DNA of 64,000 bases from DAOTWA01 sp963702935 (GCA_963702935.1 OY969772.1:5084001-5148000), one strand, 5' to 3'; positions 43,963-53,346 are shown, numbered from the stretch's first letter. Notes: a model not told the origin generated them from the sequence alone. Translations and numbers: made by a program.

Positions 43963-46599
43963 TCATCCTTCACCAAATTTATGGAAAAACCAGGTCTTTA
44001 CCACCTGCGTCAGAATCACATAGCACACCAGCATGATTGCCAACAGCAGCCAATACAACGGGGGAAGGGTGACAAACCCAAGCGTCGCAGCCAAAGGTGA
44101 AACTGTCAGCCAGGCGCCCACCGCAACAATGATCAGAGAAGTAGCGATCAGCGGCCAACTGGCCTTGCTTTCAATAAACGGAATCTTGTTAGTGCGAATG
44201 ACATGGATGATCAGCGTCTGGGTGAAGAGCGACTCCACGAACCAGCCGGTGTGAAATAAGGCCGGGTTGTTCCAGGAGTTGAAAACGTACAGCATGATGA
44301 AGAAAGTCAGGTAATCGAAGATCGAGCTGATCGGACCAATAAAGAGGATAAATCGCTGGATATTGCCAATCGTCCACTTGCGCGGCTTGGCCAGCCAGTC
44401 CGAATCCACCTCGTCGGTGGGGATGGCGGTTTGCGAAAAGTCGTACAGCAAGTTATTCGTAAGCACCTGGATCGGCAGCATGGGTAAGAAGGGCAGGAAT
44501 GCGCTGGCCCCCACGACACTGAACATGTTGCCGAAGTTGGAGCTGGCTGCCATCTTGATATACTTAATGATATTGCCGAACACCCGGCGGCCTTCTAGCA
44601 CACCTTGCTCCAGTATCAGCAAGCTGTTTTCCAGCAGAATGATGTCGGATGATTCCTTGGCGATGTCTACTGCGCTATCCACCGAGATGCCCACATCGCC
44701 AGCTTTCAAGGCCGGGGCGTCGTTGATGCCGTCGCCCATAAAGCCCACCACGTGACCTTTACTCTGCAAGGCGCGGATGATGTGTTCTTTGTGGGCCGGA
44801 GCCAGCCTGGCGAAGACGCTGGTCACATTGATGGCATCACTCAGTTCTGCCTCGCTCATCGCCTCGATTTGAGAGCCGAGCAAGATGTGCTCTACCGGCA
44901 TGCCAACTTGCTTGCAAATATAAGCTGTGATGATCTCATTGTCGCCGGTCAAGATTTTAACGTCCACATTCAGGCGATGAAGCTGTTTCAAGGCTTGCGC
45001 GGCAGTGTCCTTGGGCGGGTCAAGAAAGGACAAGAAACCCAGCAAGATCAGGTCCAACTCATCTTTGACAGCATAGGTGGGCTCATCTACCGCGCCCGGC
45101 ATTTCCTTATAAGCCAGGGCGATCACTCGGAAGCCCTGGCCGTTCAAGTCGCCGGCAATCTGCCGCCCTTTGGCGTCGTGTTCGGGCAGCATACCAACGA
45201 CTTCCCCATTGATTTCCACCCGGCTGCACAGGCTCACCACTTCTTCCACCGCGCCTTTACAGATCAGCGTGTTCAACCCGGTTGTGTCTTCCACAATCAC
45301 TGACATCCGTTTCCGAATAAAGTCGAATGGAATTTCGTCAATTTTGTGGTATTTTTCCTTGGCTTTCAGACTGTCTTCCAACTCCTCGTGGTCGAGGATA
45401 GCCGCATCGAGCAGATTTTTCAACCCGGTATGGTGGTAGCTGTTCAGGTATCCGTATTGCAGCACCTTATCGCTGGGATCACCATGGATGTCCAGGTGCT
45501 TTTCGAGTACGATCTTCCCCTGCGTGATGGTGCCGGTCTTGTCTGTGCATAACACATCCATCGCCCCAAAGTTCTGGATGGCGTTCAGGCGTTTGACGAT
45601 CATTTTCTTGCGCGCCATCGTGAGGGCGCCTTTAGACAGGTTGACCGTCACGATCATGGGAAGCATCTCGGGGGTCAGCCCGACTGCCACAGCCATGGCG
45701 AACAGAAATGCTTCCAGCCAGTTGTGTTTGCTCAACCCATTGATCAGGAAGACAGCCGGAACCATGATGGCTATAAAGCGGATCATCAGCCAGGTGAATT
45801 TGTTTATCCCCATGTCGAAGCCAGTCAACTGGCGCTCCCCCACAATGCTGGCAGCCAAGGATCCAAAGTAGGTCCGATCTCCGGTGTGGATGACCACCGC
45901 CGTGGCAGAGCCGCTCTCCACATTAGAGCCCAGGAAGCAAATGTTTGGCAGCTCCAACGGGTTCTGAACGTCTGTTGGAGCCAGGCCGGCTTTTTTCTCT
46001 ACGGGCAGGGATTCGCCGGTGAGAGCAGCCTGATTCAGGAACAAGTCTTTAGCGGTAAGCACCCGCACGTCGGCCGGCGTCATATCACCGGCCGCCAGCC
46101 GAATGATGTCGCCCGGCACTAACAACTTCAGGGGTACTTCTTCTTCCTTATCCTCTCGCACCACCGTAGCCGTGGTACTGACCATCGCCTTGAGCTTTTC
46201 GGCCGCATCATCGGCGCGCATCTCCTGGAAGAAACGCAACACCACCCCCAGCAGCACCATCACGAAAATGACCAGCGTCGCCCGCAGGTCACCGGTCAGA
46301 AAAGAGATCACACCCAACGCCGCGAGCAGGATGACCAATGGATTCTTGACATTACTTAGCAGGCGCATCAGGGCAGACTGGCGCTTCTCGCGAGCTATCT
46401 CGTTCAGCCCGTACTGCTTCGAACGAGAACCGGCTTCCACTGTGCTCAGGCCGCTTAATTGCGATTTAAGCTCCTTCAAAACGGTACCGGCATCTGCGCG
46501 TGCATTTTTTAATAATTGATCTGAAAAATGCACCCCCTTCTCGCCAGGGAGATTATCCACACGCTGAGATGACTTCAAAGTCGTCTTCAGTACTCCCAT
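43963..46599 (-). CDS. mgtA: Magnesium-translocating P-type ATPase (MgtA/MgtB, P3B)
   Basis: The 878-residue membrane pump imports Mg2+. It has the actuator motif LTGESLPVEKK, the phosphorylation site CTDKTGTITQGK, the hinge GDGINDAPALKAGD and about ten membrane helices; the C-terminal bundle contains NNLLYDFSQTAIPTDEVD, typical of MgtA. The length is right. GGAGGTATGG precedes the ATG. The 190-bp leader was checked for an obvious Mg2+-sensing structure and none was recognised. Confidence 0.92.
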   Translation of the reverse strand: MGVLKTTLKSSQRVDNLPGEKGVHFSDQLLKNARADAGTVLKELKSQLSGLSTVEAGSRSKQYGLNEIAREKRQSALMRLLSNVKNPLVILLAALGVISFLTGDLRATLVIFVMVLLGVVLRFFQEMRADDAAEKLKAMVSTTATVVREDKEEEVPLKLLVPGDIIRLAAGDMTPADVRVLTAKDLFLNQAALTGESLPVEKKAGLAPTDVQNPLELPNICFLGSNVESGSATAVVIHTGDRTYFGSLAASIVGERQLTGFDMGINKFTWLMIRFIAIMVPAVFLINGLSKHNWLEAFLFAMAVAVGLTPEMLPMIVTVNLSKGALTMARKKMIVKRLNAIQNFGAMDVLCTDKTGTITQGKIVLEKHLDIHGDPSDKVLQYGYLNSYHHTGLKNLLDAAILDHEELEDSLKAKEKYHKIDEIPFDFIRKRMSVIVEDTTGLNTLICKGAVEEVVSLCSRVEINGEVVGMLPEHDAKGRQIAGDLNGQGFRVIALAYKEMPGAVDEPTYAVKDELDLILLGFLSFLDPPKDTAAQALKQLHRLNVDVKILTGDNEIITAYICKQVGMPVEHILLGSQIEAMSEAELSDAINVTSVFARLAPAHKEHIIRALQSKGHVVGFMGDGINDAPALKAGDVGISVDSAVDIAKESSDIILLENSLLILEQGVLEGRRVFGNIIKYIKMAASSNFGNMFSVVGASAFLPFLPMLPIQVLTNNLLYDFSQTAIPTDEVDSDWLAKPRKWTIGNIQRFILFIGPISSIFDYLTFFIMLYVFNSWNNPALFHTGWFVESLFTQTLIIHVIRTNKIPFIESKASWPLIATSLIIVAVGAWLTVSPLAATLGFVTLPPLYWLLLAIMLVCYVILTQVVKTWFFHKFGEG

Positions 46600-46730
46600 C
46601 CATACCTCCGCTGTTGATCAAGATCGTAATCGATGCAATCTGAATTTCGTTACCGGCAATATGCAATGAGTAGAATAAATCCACGAAGAACACGGTGTAT
46701 TTTGTGTAAGTTCCGTGGATTCGTTTATAG

Positions 46731-46782
46731 TCCTCCGTGGAACTGCGCCCTATGTCATTTCATAGCAGCGACCCACGGAGGA
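46731..46782 (-). terminator. Long-stem hairpin downstream of glsB-like gene
   Basis: A 10-bp inverted repeat TCCTCCGTGG/CCACGGAGGA (46731-46740 with 46773-46782) encloses a smaller CTATG…CATAG stem. It follows the stop of the small membrane-protein gene and precedes mgtA. There is no clear T-run, so termination is only likely. Confidence 0.4.
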
Positions 46783-46793
46783 CAGGGCTGACC

Positions 46794-47066
46794 TTAGCGT
46801 AAAACGCTTCGCCTTCCACCTCCCAACACGCGCAGCAGGACGAGCAGGATCACTGCCCCAGCAAACGCCACCAGGATCGATTCCAGGTTGATTCCGTTCA
46901 CCCCGGCGCTAATGTGCAGGAAAGTAGTTCCGATCCAGCCTCCCAACAATCCGCCGACCACGCCGACGATGATATCCCCAACCAACCCATAGCCGCCCCC
47001 CCTCATTACCTGCCCGGCTAACCAACCAGCGATCAAACCAACGACGATCCAGGAAAGTATTCCCAT
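46794..47066 (-). CDS. GlsB/YeaQ/YmgE-family stress membrane protein
   Basis: 90 residues, mostly hydrophobic with Gly-rich helices (GILSWIVVGLIAGWLAGQVMRGGGYG; GDIIVGVVGGLLGGWIGTTF), the transglycosylase-associated family pattern. These inner-membrane proteins are induced by envelope or osmotic stress in other bacteria, but their mechanism is unknown. GGAGGATTATT before the ATG. Part of a cluster of small stress-type genes that continues to 48035. Confidence 0.9.
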   Translation of the reverse strand: MGILSWIVVGLIAGWLAGQVMRGGGYGLVGDIIVGVVGGLLGGWIGTTFLHISAGVNGINLESILVAFAGAVILLVLLRVLGGGRRSVLR

Positions 47067-47155
47067 AATAATCCTCCAACTGTTTTGTCTGTTCTATCTG
47101 GTTATTTAAGTCATGCGCAGAAATTGCGCCTTACGTATACTGGGGCCAGCAGGGC

Positions 47156-47293
47156 TTAGCTCTTCTCAGAGCTGGGAACCCTGGCCGGCATCGCTTTGTG
47201 GGTCCGCATGTGTTCTACTTCAACCATTCGGCTGGCGAACCAGCCGATTACAGCCCCGGCAGAGAGCCATACAATGAAATTTATCAGGTTCAC
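47156..47293 (-). CDS. Small membrane peptide (45 aa)
   Basis: The GTG at 47293 has GGAGGAGAAAGCAA immediately upstream. The peptide starts NLINFIVWLSAGAVIGWFASRMV, one membrane helix resembling the first helix of GlsB-type proteins, and ends in a polar tail. It could be a shortened GlsB relative. It lies between the GlsB and YggT genes on the same strand, and no overlapping gene competes with it. Confidence 0.6.
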   Translation of the reverse strand: MNLINFIVWLSAGAVIGWFASRMVEVEHMRTHKAMPARVPSSEKS

Positions 47294-47379
47294 TTGCTTT
47301 CTCCTCCTTTCAGATTGTTATACAACTCCAGGTTTTCAGCGGTTGCGTGAGGAAACCAGTCGTGTGTGCTTATCTATGA

Positions 47380-47847
47380 TCAAATGGAACCCGGTGTTTG
47401 GGTATTCGTACGTTCGGTGACGGTCGTTTGACTGGCGCTTAGGGGTGCTTGCAAAGGGGTGTGATCGGAAACAATCGTCTGCCTGACACTCACGGGTCCG
47501 CGCGGACGGTAGAAAAGCACATACACAATCCGTTCAAGAGCCCAAGCGATCAGCAGGTACACGATCATGGCAATGATGGAAGAGATTTCCAGCACCATGC
47601 CGCCCACTGCCAGAGACCCCGTCAAACTTGCAAAGGGAGCCACGAAAAGGTTGGTCACGTTGTAAAGGAGCGTTGCAAATGGATTGGCCGCATTGACCGC
47701 GATCAACTTAAACACAACCCGCAGTGCAATTACGGCTTCGAGAAGGCCCAGCAGCAGCCAGATTATCTGTGTGGCTTTAAAGGCGGCGAAACGCTGCTCT
47801 CGTCCCTGTTCGTGCTCTGAAGTTCTTACTTCTTTATAGTCTGTCAT
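47380..47847 (-). CDS. YggT-family membrane protein
   Basis: 155 residues with three to four membrane helices (IIWLLLGLLEAVIALRVVFKLI, NLFVAPFASLTG, ISSIIAMIVYLLIAWALERIV). The YGGT pattern 'R-x-x-F/K…N-P-F…P' is visible in LRVVFKLIAVNAANPF. The C-terminal 40 residues are polar. The role in this group is unknown; YggT proteins are linked to osmotic stress and cell division in other bacteria. The start overlaps the CsbD stop as ATGA, so the two are coupled. Confidence 0.85.
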   Translation of the reverse strand: MTDYKEVRTSEHEQGREQRFAAFKATQIIWLLLGLLEAVIALRVVFKLIAVNAANPFATLLYNVTNLFVAPFASLTGSLAVGGMVLEISSIIAMIVYLLIAWALERIVYVLFYRPRGPVSVRQTIVSDHTPLQAPLSASQTTVTERTNTQTPGSI

Positions 47848-48035
47848 TTTGTCCTCTTTTTGTATTCTTCTTCGGCCTGCTGCCGGGTGTAACCATACTT
47901 CTCCTGAAGCAGTCCGATTAATTTATCGAACTTACCGCCAACTTTTTCCAGATCATCATCAGTGAGTTTGCCCCACCATACTTTTGCCTGGCCGCGCATT
48001 TGCTTCCACTTGCCTTCAAAAACATCGTTGTTCAT
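47844..48035 (-). CDS. CsbD-family stress protein
   Basis: 63 residues with the CsbD signature: MNNDVFEGKWKQMRGQ then KVWWGKLTDDDLEKVGGKFDKL. It is a small cytoplasmic protein induced by general stress in Bacillus; its function is unclear. GGAGGCAACG before the ATG. First gene of a csbD-yggT pair. Confidence 0.92.
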   Translation of the reverse strand: MNNDVFEGKWKQMRGQAKVWWGKLTDDDLEKVGGKFDKLIGLLQEKYGYTRQQAEEEYKKRTK

Positions 48036-48309
48036 CGTTGCCTCCTACGAAATAGAATGCATTAAGATCTAGTGCCCCCCAAGGGGCTTCCAGACGGTTC
48101 TGAATAAACTACCCGGCAGGAAACCAACAGTTTGAGCGATCGATATCGCCACCCAGGTATACCTGGCCGCCTGGAACTTTGTCTGCAACTTCCTGTGCCT
48201 TGGCGTTATATTGGCTCAATCCATCCATGTCCAACATCCTTCTTCACCATCGCCGCAGCGCCAACCAAGGTCTCCCTTGCATTGCCCGTCAGTTTTTCAA
48301 ATCCTTCGC

Positions 48310-48586
48310 TCATTCTTGCCTACTACGCATAACGCTTACCAGCAGTTCGAATGTGCCTTCGTCCTCGTATTCTTCGGTGCAATTTCCGACTTCCTCACGC
48401 AAAAAACGAATGGGGGCTTCATAGTCGCCTAGCAGACGCAGGATGTCCGGAGTACCGCCGGACTGTTCCTCCAGCCGGGTGGAAGAGAATCTCCACAACC
48501 GAATGGCGGACATCGCTATCCACGATGTTTGGCTAGATGAGGATCTCGAGCTTCGGGTTGCGACCGTCGTTACGATTGTGTCCCAT
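48310..48586 (-). pseudogene. Dps-like ferritin pseudogene, internally deleted
   Basis: The start at 48586 has AAAGGAAG upstream and reads NPKLEILI, a stop, then VVEIL, the beginning of a Dps protein (start of helix 1). After a large internal deletion a second frame reads SGGTPDILRLLGDYEAPIRFLREEV and DEGTFELLVSVMR, matching the C-terminal helices of Dps. The ferroxidase centre is lost. The stop overlaps an ATG (48313) opening a 34-codon frame (MSEGFEKLTGNARE) of no known family; 48036-48309 otherwise holds nothing recognised. Dps would protect DNA from oxidative damage. Confidence 0.6.
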
Positions 48587-48624
48587 GGCGCTTCCTTTCA
48601 TCAGATGGTTTTTGAATACAATAT

Positions 48625-48673
48625 CATCCTAATCGAAAGGAGCTATCTATGTCCCTAATACGACCTGTAAAAT
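48625..48673 (-). promoter_or_regulatory. Conserved promoter-like element, copy 3
   Basis: The minus strand reads ATTTTACAGG, AGGGACA, GATAGCT and TAGGATG with the spacing of copy 1. The predicted start near 48619 leaves about 33 nt to the dps ATG. It is preserved although the gene it drove is dead. Confidence 0.7.
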
Positions 48674-48763
48674 TCCTAAATAATCGAGACTACTCAGCAA
48701 TCACGTGGAAATCCCCGAAGTTACCACAATAGTCAAAGGAGTTGAAAATAATCAATTGTTTGG

Positions 48764-49447
48764 CTAGAAGATTTTCTTTGAGTGCAGGTTGTAACCCATC
48801 CCGGGTACCGTTTCGAGAAGCTTGCCGTAATCCCCCAGTTTTTTGCGCAGGCGCCCGAGATAACTATGTAAATAGTGGTTTGATCCGCGATACTCAGGCC
48901 CCCAAACCTGGGTTAACAGCTCATCATGGGTAACTATAGCGTCCAGGCGGTGCGCCAGTTCGGCAAGAATGGCATACTCGGTGCGGGTAAGGTGCAAATC
49001 ATTCTCGCCGACGAAGACGCGACGCGCTTCCAGGTCAATGTTGAGTTCTCCGATCTGAATTTTTGTGCCATTGGTTTTTGCTGAGACGTAGGACCGGCGC
49101 AAGAAAGCGCGGACTCGCGCCAGTAATTCTTCCTGCCCAAACGGTTTGGTGACGTAGTCATCTGCACCTGCATCCAGCGCGGCGACTTTGAGATCTTCTT
49201 CCAAGCGGGCACTCAATACGATGATGGGCACATCCGAGCGCGCCCGGATCCAGATGCACACATCCACCCCCGAAAGCCCGGGCAGCATCAAGTCAAGCAG
49301 AACCAGGTCTACTGGCGCCTCTTGAAATAGGGCAATTGCCTGGTGCCTGTCCGCCGCTTCGTTGACCGTATAGCCACGTTTCACCAGGTTGACCCGCACC
49401 AGCTTGCGGATGTTGGGGGCATCTTCAACAATTAATATACTCCCCAT
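48764..49447 (-). CDS. OmpR/KdpE-type response regulator
   Basis: 227 residues. Receiver (1-120) with ILIVEDAPNIRK, phospho-Asp in LVLLDLMLPG and Lys in YVTKPFGQEELLARV, then a winged helix-turn-helix (about 130-225: LTRTEYAILAELAHRLDAIVTHDELLTQVWG). It resembles KdpE, and the adjacent upstream frame is a remnant of a KdpD-like kinase, so it is probably an orphan of that pair. No kdpFABC genes are in view. GGAG lies 8 bases before the ATG. Confidence 0.9.
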   Translation of the reverse strand: MGSILIVEDAPNIRKLVRVNLVKRGYTVNEAADRHQAIALFQEAPVDLVLLDLMLPGLSGVDVCIWIRARSDVPIIVLSARLEEDLKVAALDAGADDYVTKPFGQEELLARVRAFLRRSYVSAKTNGTKIQIGELNIDLEARRVFVGENDLHLTRTEYAILAELAHRLDAIVTHDELLTQVWGPEYRGSNHYLHSYLGRLRKKLGDYGKLLETVPGMGYNLHSKKIF

Positions 49448-49450
49448 ACC

Positions 49451-49730
49451 TTATGCTCCTCTTCCGTAGGGTTCGCCGGGGTATGCAAAGGGACAGGTGG
49501 GATCATCATAAATTTCGTGGGAAGAATCAGGTTCAGGCGCAATCGGCAGTATACCTGGTTCCAGACGGGAAAGATTCCAGCAAGTAGTCGATGATTTTTG
49601 AAGCCGGTTGGCTTCCTTTCGAATAGTCTGGATGGAATCGCGCTGTTCGTCCGGCGTCCAGGTGACATCTTCGGCCAACAATGTAGTAGTAAACCCGAAA
49701 TGGACGTCAAACGGAGGGAAAAATTGTACC
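49451..49730 (-). pseudogene. KdpD-like sensor kinase remnant (HisKA region)
   Basis: The minus strand encodes LLAEDVTWTPDEQRDSIQT…EANRLQK, matching the segment after the phospho-His of KdpD. After two compensating single-base indels (one A missing near 49598, one extra G near 49585) it continues IIDYLLNLSRLEPGIL. No ATPase domain follows, and the 5' side is cut by the IS21 element at about 49752. It is therefore a fragment of a dead kinase next to its regulator. Confidence 0.7.
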
Positions 49731-49902
49731 CTAATGAAGTGCATAAAACGGTGCAAGCCGCACACTAAAACGGAGGATGGCGCACACTTAAACGGTGGAT
49801 GCCGCACACCGTTTCGGAGTCAAGCCGCACACTTGTAGAGGGGAAAATCGCGCTGGTAATCCCAATATGTGGCATGCTTTCTTCCAGAACAAGGAGGAAA
49901 GC

Positions 49903-51424
49903 ATGGCCCAGGAGCGATTATCCGTGCGTAAAATTCGCGAAGTTCTCCGGCTCAAAGACGCCGGGGTATCCAATCGGGCGATTGCCCGTGCCTGTAAGAT
50001 CTCCAACAGCACCGTGGGGGAATACCTACGCCGTGCCCAACAAGCGGGAATCGAGTGGCCCTTGCCGGAGCAGCTCGACGAAACGGGGCTGTACCAAAAG
50101 CTGTTCCCGGAAAAAGAGGTACCCAAAGAAGCCACCCGTCCGTTGCCGGATTGGGAGGAGATTTGCAAAGAACTCAAGAAAAAAGGCACCACCCTCAAGC
50201 TATTGTGGGATGAATATAAGGCAAAACACCCAGACGGCTACCAATACACCCAGTTTTGTGACTACTACCGGAGTTGGGCCAAGACCCAATCCCCGACCGG
50301 TCGCTTTCTCCACCCAGGCGGTGAGGTCATGGAGGTGGATTACGCCGGGTTAACCGTTACCATTGTCAACCCGGAAACTGGAGAGACCCATCCAGCCCCG
50401 GTGTTCGTCGCCACTTTACCGGCCAGCGATTACCTCTACGCCGAAGTGCAGCCCAGCCAGGATTTATGTCACTGGATCAACGGCCACGTCCGGGCGGTAA
50501 ACTACTTCGGGGGGCTGCCGAAAATTTTTCGACCTGACAATCCCAAAGTTGGCATCAAAAGCCCCAACTATTACGAACCTGACCTCAATCCCACCTACCA
50601 GGTGATGGCGGAATACTACCAGGTGGCCGTGTTGCCTGCCCGTGTCCGCAAGCCGCGCGACAAAGCCCTGGCTGAGAACGGCGTGCAAAACGTCGAGCGC
50701 TGGGTGCTGGCTCCGCTGCGTCACCAGACCTTTTTCAGCGTCCCGGAAGCCAACCATCCAACCGCTGCTGAAAGCGCTCAATGAACGCGAAATGAAGCAT
50801 TTGGGCAAATCCCGTCGCCAATTGTTCGAAGAGGTCGACCAGCCGGAGCTGCGCCCCCTGCCGGAGAAGCCCTACACCTTTGCGGTGTGGAAAACGGCGA
50901 ATATCAACATCGATTACCACGTCGAATTTGACAAACATTACTACAGCGTCCCGCACACCATTGGGCGCCAGGAAGTGGAGATCAAAGCCACCGAACGTAT
51001 GGTGGAGATCTTTTACAAAGGCAATTCCGTGGCCCTCCATCCGCGCAGCAACGCCAGGGGACGCTTTACCACCCGGCCCGAACACATGCCCTCCAACCAC
51101 CGCTTTGTGCTCGAATTAGACGCCGATTGGCTGCTCAAACAGGCCCAAGCCATTGGCCCGTGTACCACCGACTACATCAAAGCGCTGCTCAAAGGACGGA
51201 AGTTTCCCGAACAAGCCTACCGTTCCTGTTTGGGAGTACTCAGTTTGGCCCGAAAATACTCGTCCGCCCAAGTCGAGACCGCCTGCCAGCGCCTTCAGGA
51301 GGCGCATTTATTCTCTTACCAGGATCTCAAAGGGGAATTACAGCCCGCAACCGGCCATTCTCCCGAACCCGTCACCCCCGCCCCGATGCATGAGAACATC
51401 CGCGGGAAAACCTACTACCACTAA
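49903..51424 (+). pseudogene. istA: IstA-type transposase, frame-disrupted
   Basis: Frame 1 from the ATG at 49903 (AAGGAGG upstream) gives the helix-turn-helix region (LSVRKIREVLRLKDAGVSNRAIAR) and the integrase core (GEVMEVDYAGLTV with the first catalytic Asp). It ends at 50784. Homology passes into a second frame near 50745-50760 (SVPEAN to PLLKALNERE) and continues to 51424 through the beta-barrel (KHYYSVPHTIGRQEVEI). One base indel separates the frames. Total length of about 507 codons is normal for IstA. Confidence 0.85.
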
Positions 51425-51435
51425 AGGAGAAAAAG

Positions 51436-52187
51436 ATGAGTGATACGGTTTTGTATGACCAACTGCTCCACCTGCGCTTACCCGCCTTTCGGGAAGGACT
51501 GCGCGAGCAACAAGCCAATCCCAAGTACGCCGAACTGTCCTTCGAGGAACGCCTGTCTCTGCTGGTTGAGGCAGAATTCACCCGCCGGCAGAATAACCGC
51601 ATCCAACGCGCGCTGCACATAGCCGCCTTTCCCATGCAAGCAGCCTTGGAGGATATGGATTTTCCTCCCGAGCGCGGCCTCGACCGGCGTCAGATCCTGG
51701 AATGGGGCAGTGTACCTGGATCGCCAACGGTTTGAATATTTTGGTGCTGGGGCCAACCGGTTTGGGGAAAACTTTCGCCGCTTGTTCGCTGGCGACCGCA
51801 GCCGTGCGACAAGGTTATTCGGCGCGCCATTTCCGCACCTCGCGCTTGTTGTACAGCCTGGGCCAGGCGCATCAGGACGCCTCCTTCTCCACTTTGCTGC
51901 GCTCCTTGGCCCGGATCCAACTATTGATCCTCGACGATTGGATGCGGGATGCGCTGACGCAGGCCAATGCCCAAGATCTGCTGGAAATCCTAGATGATCG
52001 CTTTGGGCATACTTCCACCCTGGTGGTCTCTCAAATGCCGGTCAACGAATGGTTCGGCCAAATCCCCAGCCCGACCCTGGCGGACGCCATCTTGGATCGC
52101 CTGGTCAACAACGCTTACCGGCTGCAACTTTCAGGCGAGTCTCAGCGAAGGCTTCGGTCGTCTATTCGGAGCATGCCGCACAGTTGA
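51436..52187 (+). pseudogene. istB: IstB-type ATPase, frame-disrupted
   Basis: The first frame (51436-51735) holds the N-terminal helical part (LYDQLLHLRLPAFREGL). The second (51702-52187) holds the AAA core with Walker A GPTGLGKT and Walker B-like QLLILDDW. The switch is at a GGGG run near 51703-51707 (RQILEW to GQCTWIANG). IstB helps IstA choose a target. Because IstB is not known to use programmed frameshifting, this looks like decay or a base-count error. Confidence 0.85.
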
Positions 52188-52368
52188 GGTACAATTACTT
52201 TACCAGCGCGTTTTCCCCTCATAGTGTGCGGCATGCTCCGTTTAACTGTGCGAATTCACCGAATTACGCAGTAACTGCAAGAATGCCATAGGACCCTTAT
52301 TCTTTCAACCCTTAACCACCGTTTTTTGAAGTGCTACCCAACGTAGTGAAAGTCAGAATTTTTGCAGC

Positions 52369-53346
52369 TTATCTCAATTCCATCATAAACTGGAAGGTTT
52401 TATCGTTGAAACCTGGTAAAACTTCATGGTCGAAGTCAGGATAAATAATCATCGATTTCTCGGAAACGACCTTGTTATAGGCTGCAAATTGTGAGGACGG
52501 CGGGCAGGTCACATCCATCAGACCAATACCCCAGAGAACTTCGGCTTTGATGCGGGGGGCAAGATTTTGGATATCGATATAACCCAGCTTTTCAAATACT
52601 CTTTCTTCATTCTTGTGAGTGGGGTCAAAGAAACGGAAGTACTCACGCAATTCCATGTATGCCAAGCTTCCCTGATCCATCGACCAGACACGTTTATAGT
52701 CGCTAAGGAACGGGTACATGGGAGCAATCTTCTTGATGCGTGGTTCAAGGGCCGCGCAAGCCACCGTCAGAGCACCACCCTGGCTTCCACCCAAAGCACC
52801 CACTTTTGCAGGATCGACATCAGACATGTCCATGACGATCTTCGCCAGTTCAGCAGCATCTAAGAATACCTGTCGGAACATCAACTTTTCTGGGCGGCCC
52901 TGTAAAGCATCGTCCAGGCCACGGATAATATGCCCGTGAAGCGTATTGCCGATGACACCACCGACATCTTCGGAGATGTTGCCCTGTCCGCGGCAATCCA
53001 TAGCGGCTACGGTAAAACCCTGAGAGATATAGCCCAATTTATCCGTCCAATCGCCGGCATTACCGGTATAGCCATGAAACATGAGAACGGCAGGATGGAT
53101 TTTTTTGGCATTGATTGGCCGCAATAACTTGGCATGGATGCGCGCTCCGCTCACACCCGTGAAGAACATATCAAAACACTCACATCCTGCGGCTTGAAAC
53201 TCGGCAGGAACCAATTCAACTTTCGGGTCTGTGGCATTCATTTCTTGCAAAGCATTAGCCCAGTACTCGTCGAAATCCATTGGTCTTGGGCTGATCCCCT
53301 GGTATTTTTCCAGTTCGTCGAAAGGAAAATCAAATGTCAGTGGCAT
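52369..53346 (-). CDS. Acetyl-ester hydrolase of the acetylxylan esterase/cephalosporin-C deacetylase family (CE7)
   Basis: 325 residues, the family length, no signal peptide. An alpha/beta hydrolase with GGSQGG (nucleophile Ser), an RGQG motif (MDCRGQGNIS) and a C-terminal His in FDHEVLPG. CE7 enzymes remove acetyl groups from short acetylated oligosaccharides in the cytoplasm. The ATG at 53346 has GGAG six bases upstream; a TTG four codons earlier is the alternative. Last gene of the sugar operon, after sucrose phosphorylase, so it may deacetylate the imported sugar. Confidence 0.88.
   Translation of the reverse strand: MPLTFDFPFDELEKYQGISPRPMDFDEYWANALQEMNATDPKVELVPAEFQAAGCECFDMFFTGVSGARIHAKLLRPINAKKIHPAVLMFHGYTGNAGDWTDKLGYISQGFTVAAMDCRGQGNISEDVGGVIGNTLHGHIIRGLDDALQGRPEKLMFRQVFLDAAELAKIVMDMSDVDPAKVGALGGSQGGALTVACAALEPRIKKIAPMYPFLSDYKRVWSMDQGSLAYMELREYFRFFDPTHKNEERVFEKLGYIDIQNLAPRIKAEVLWGIGLMDVTCPPSSQFAAYNKVVSEKSMIIYPDFDHEVLPGFNDKTFQFMMELR

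Larger units (their letters stand above)
49752..52258 (+). mobile_element. IS21-family insertion sequence
   Basis: About 2.5 kb with istA and istB in the usual order. The ends share imperfect inverted repeats, and motifs such as GCCGCACAC and AAACGGAG recur inside both ends. The left end begins TGCAAGCCGCACAC; the right end, reverse-complemented, begins TGAATTCGCACAG. These multiple terminal motifs are the binding sites typical of IS21. Exact ends and a target repeat could not be fixed. It interrupts or abuts the KdpD-like remnant. Both genes carry a frame break, so it may be inactive. Confidence 0.85.

Noticed and set aside
46600..46730. Possible Mg2+ riboswitch or leader peptide ahead of mgtA
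   Set aside because: No conserved M-box pattern or leader ORF could be recognised by eye; a covariance-model search would be needed.
41736..48673. DosR/DevR-type 20-bp palindrome as the identity of the conserved element
   Set aside because: The GGGAC half is present, but the second half (GTCCC in dyad) is not at the right spacing, so a DosR box is not supported.
51600..51760. Programmed -1/+1 frameshift in istB at the GGGG run
   Set aside because: IstB is not known to be made by frameshifting, and other genes here carry similar indels, so decay or sequence error is simpler.
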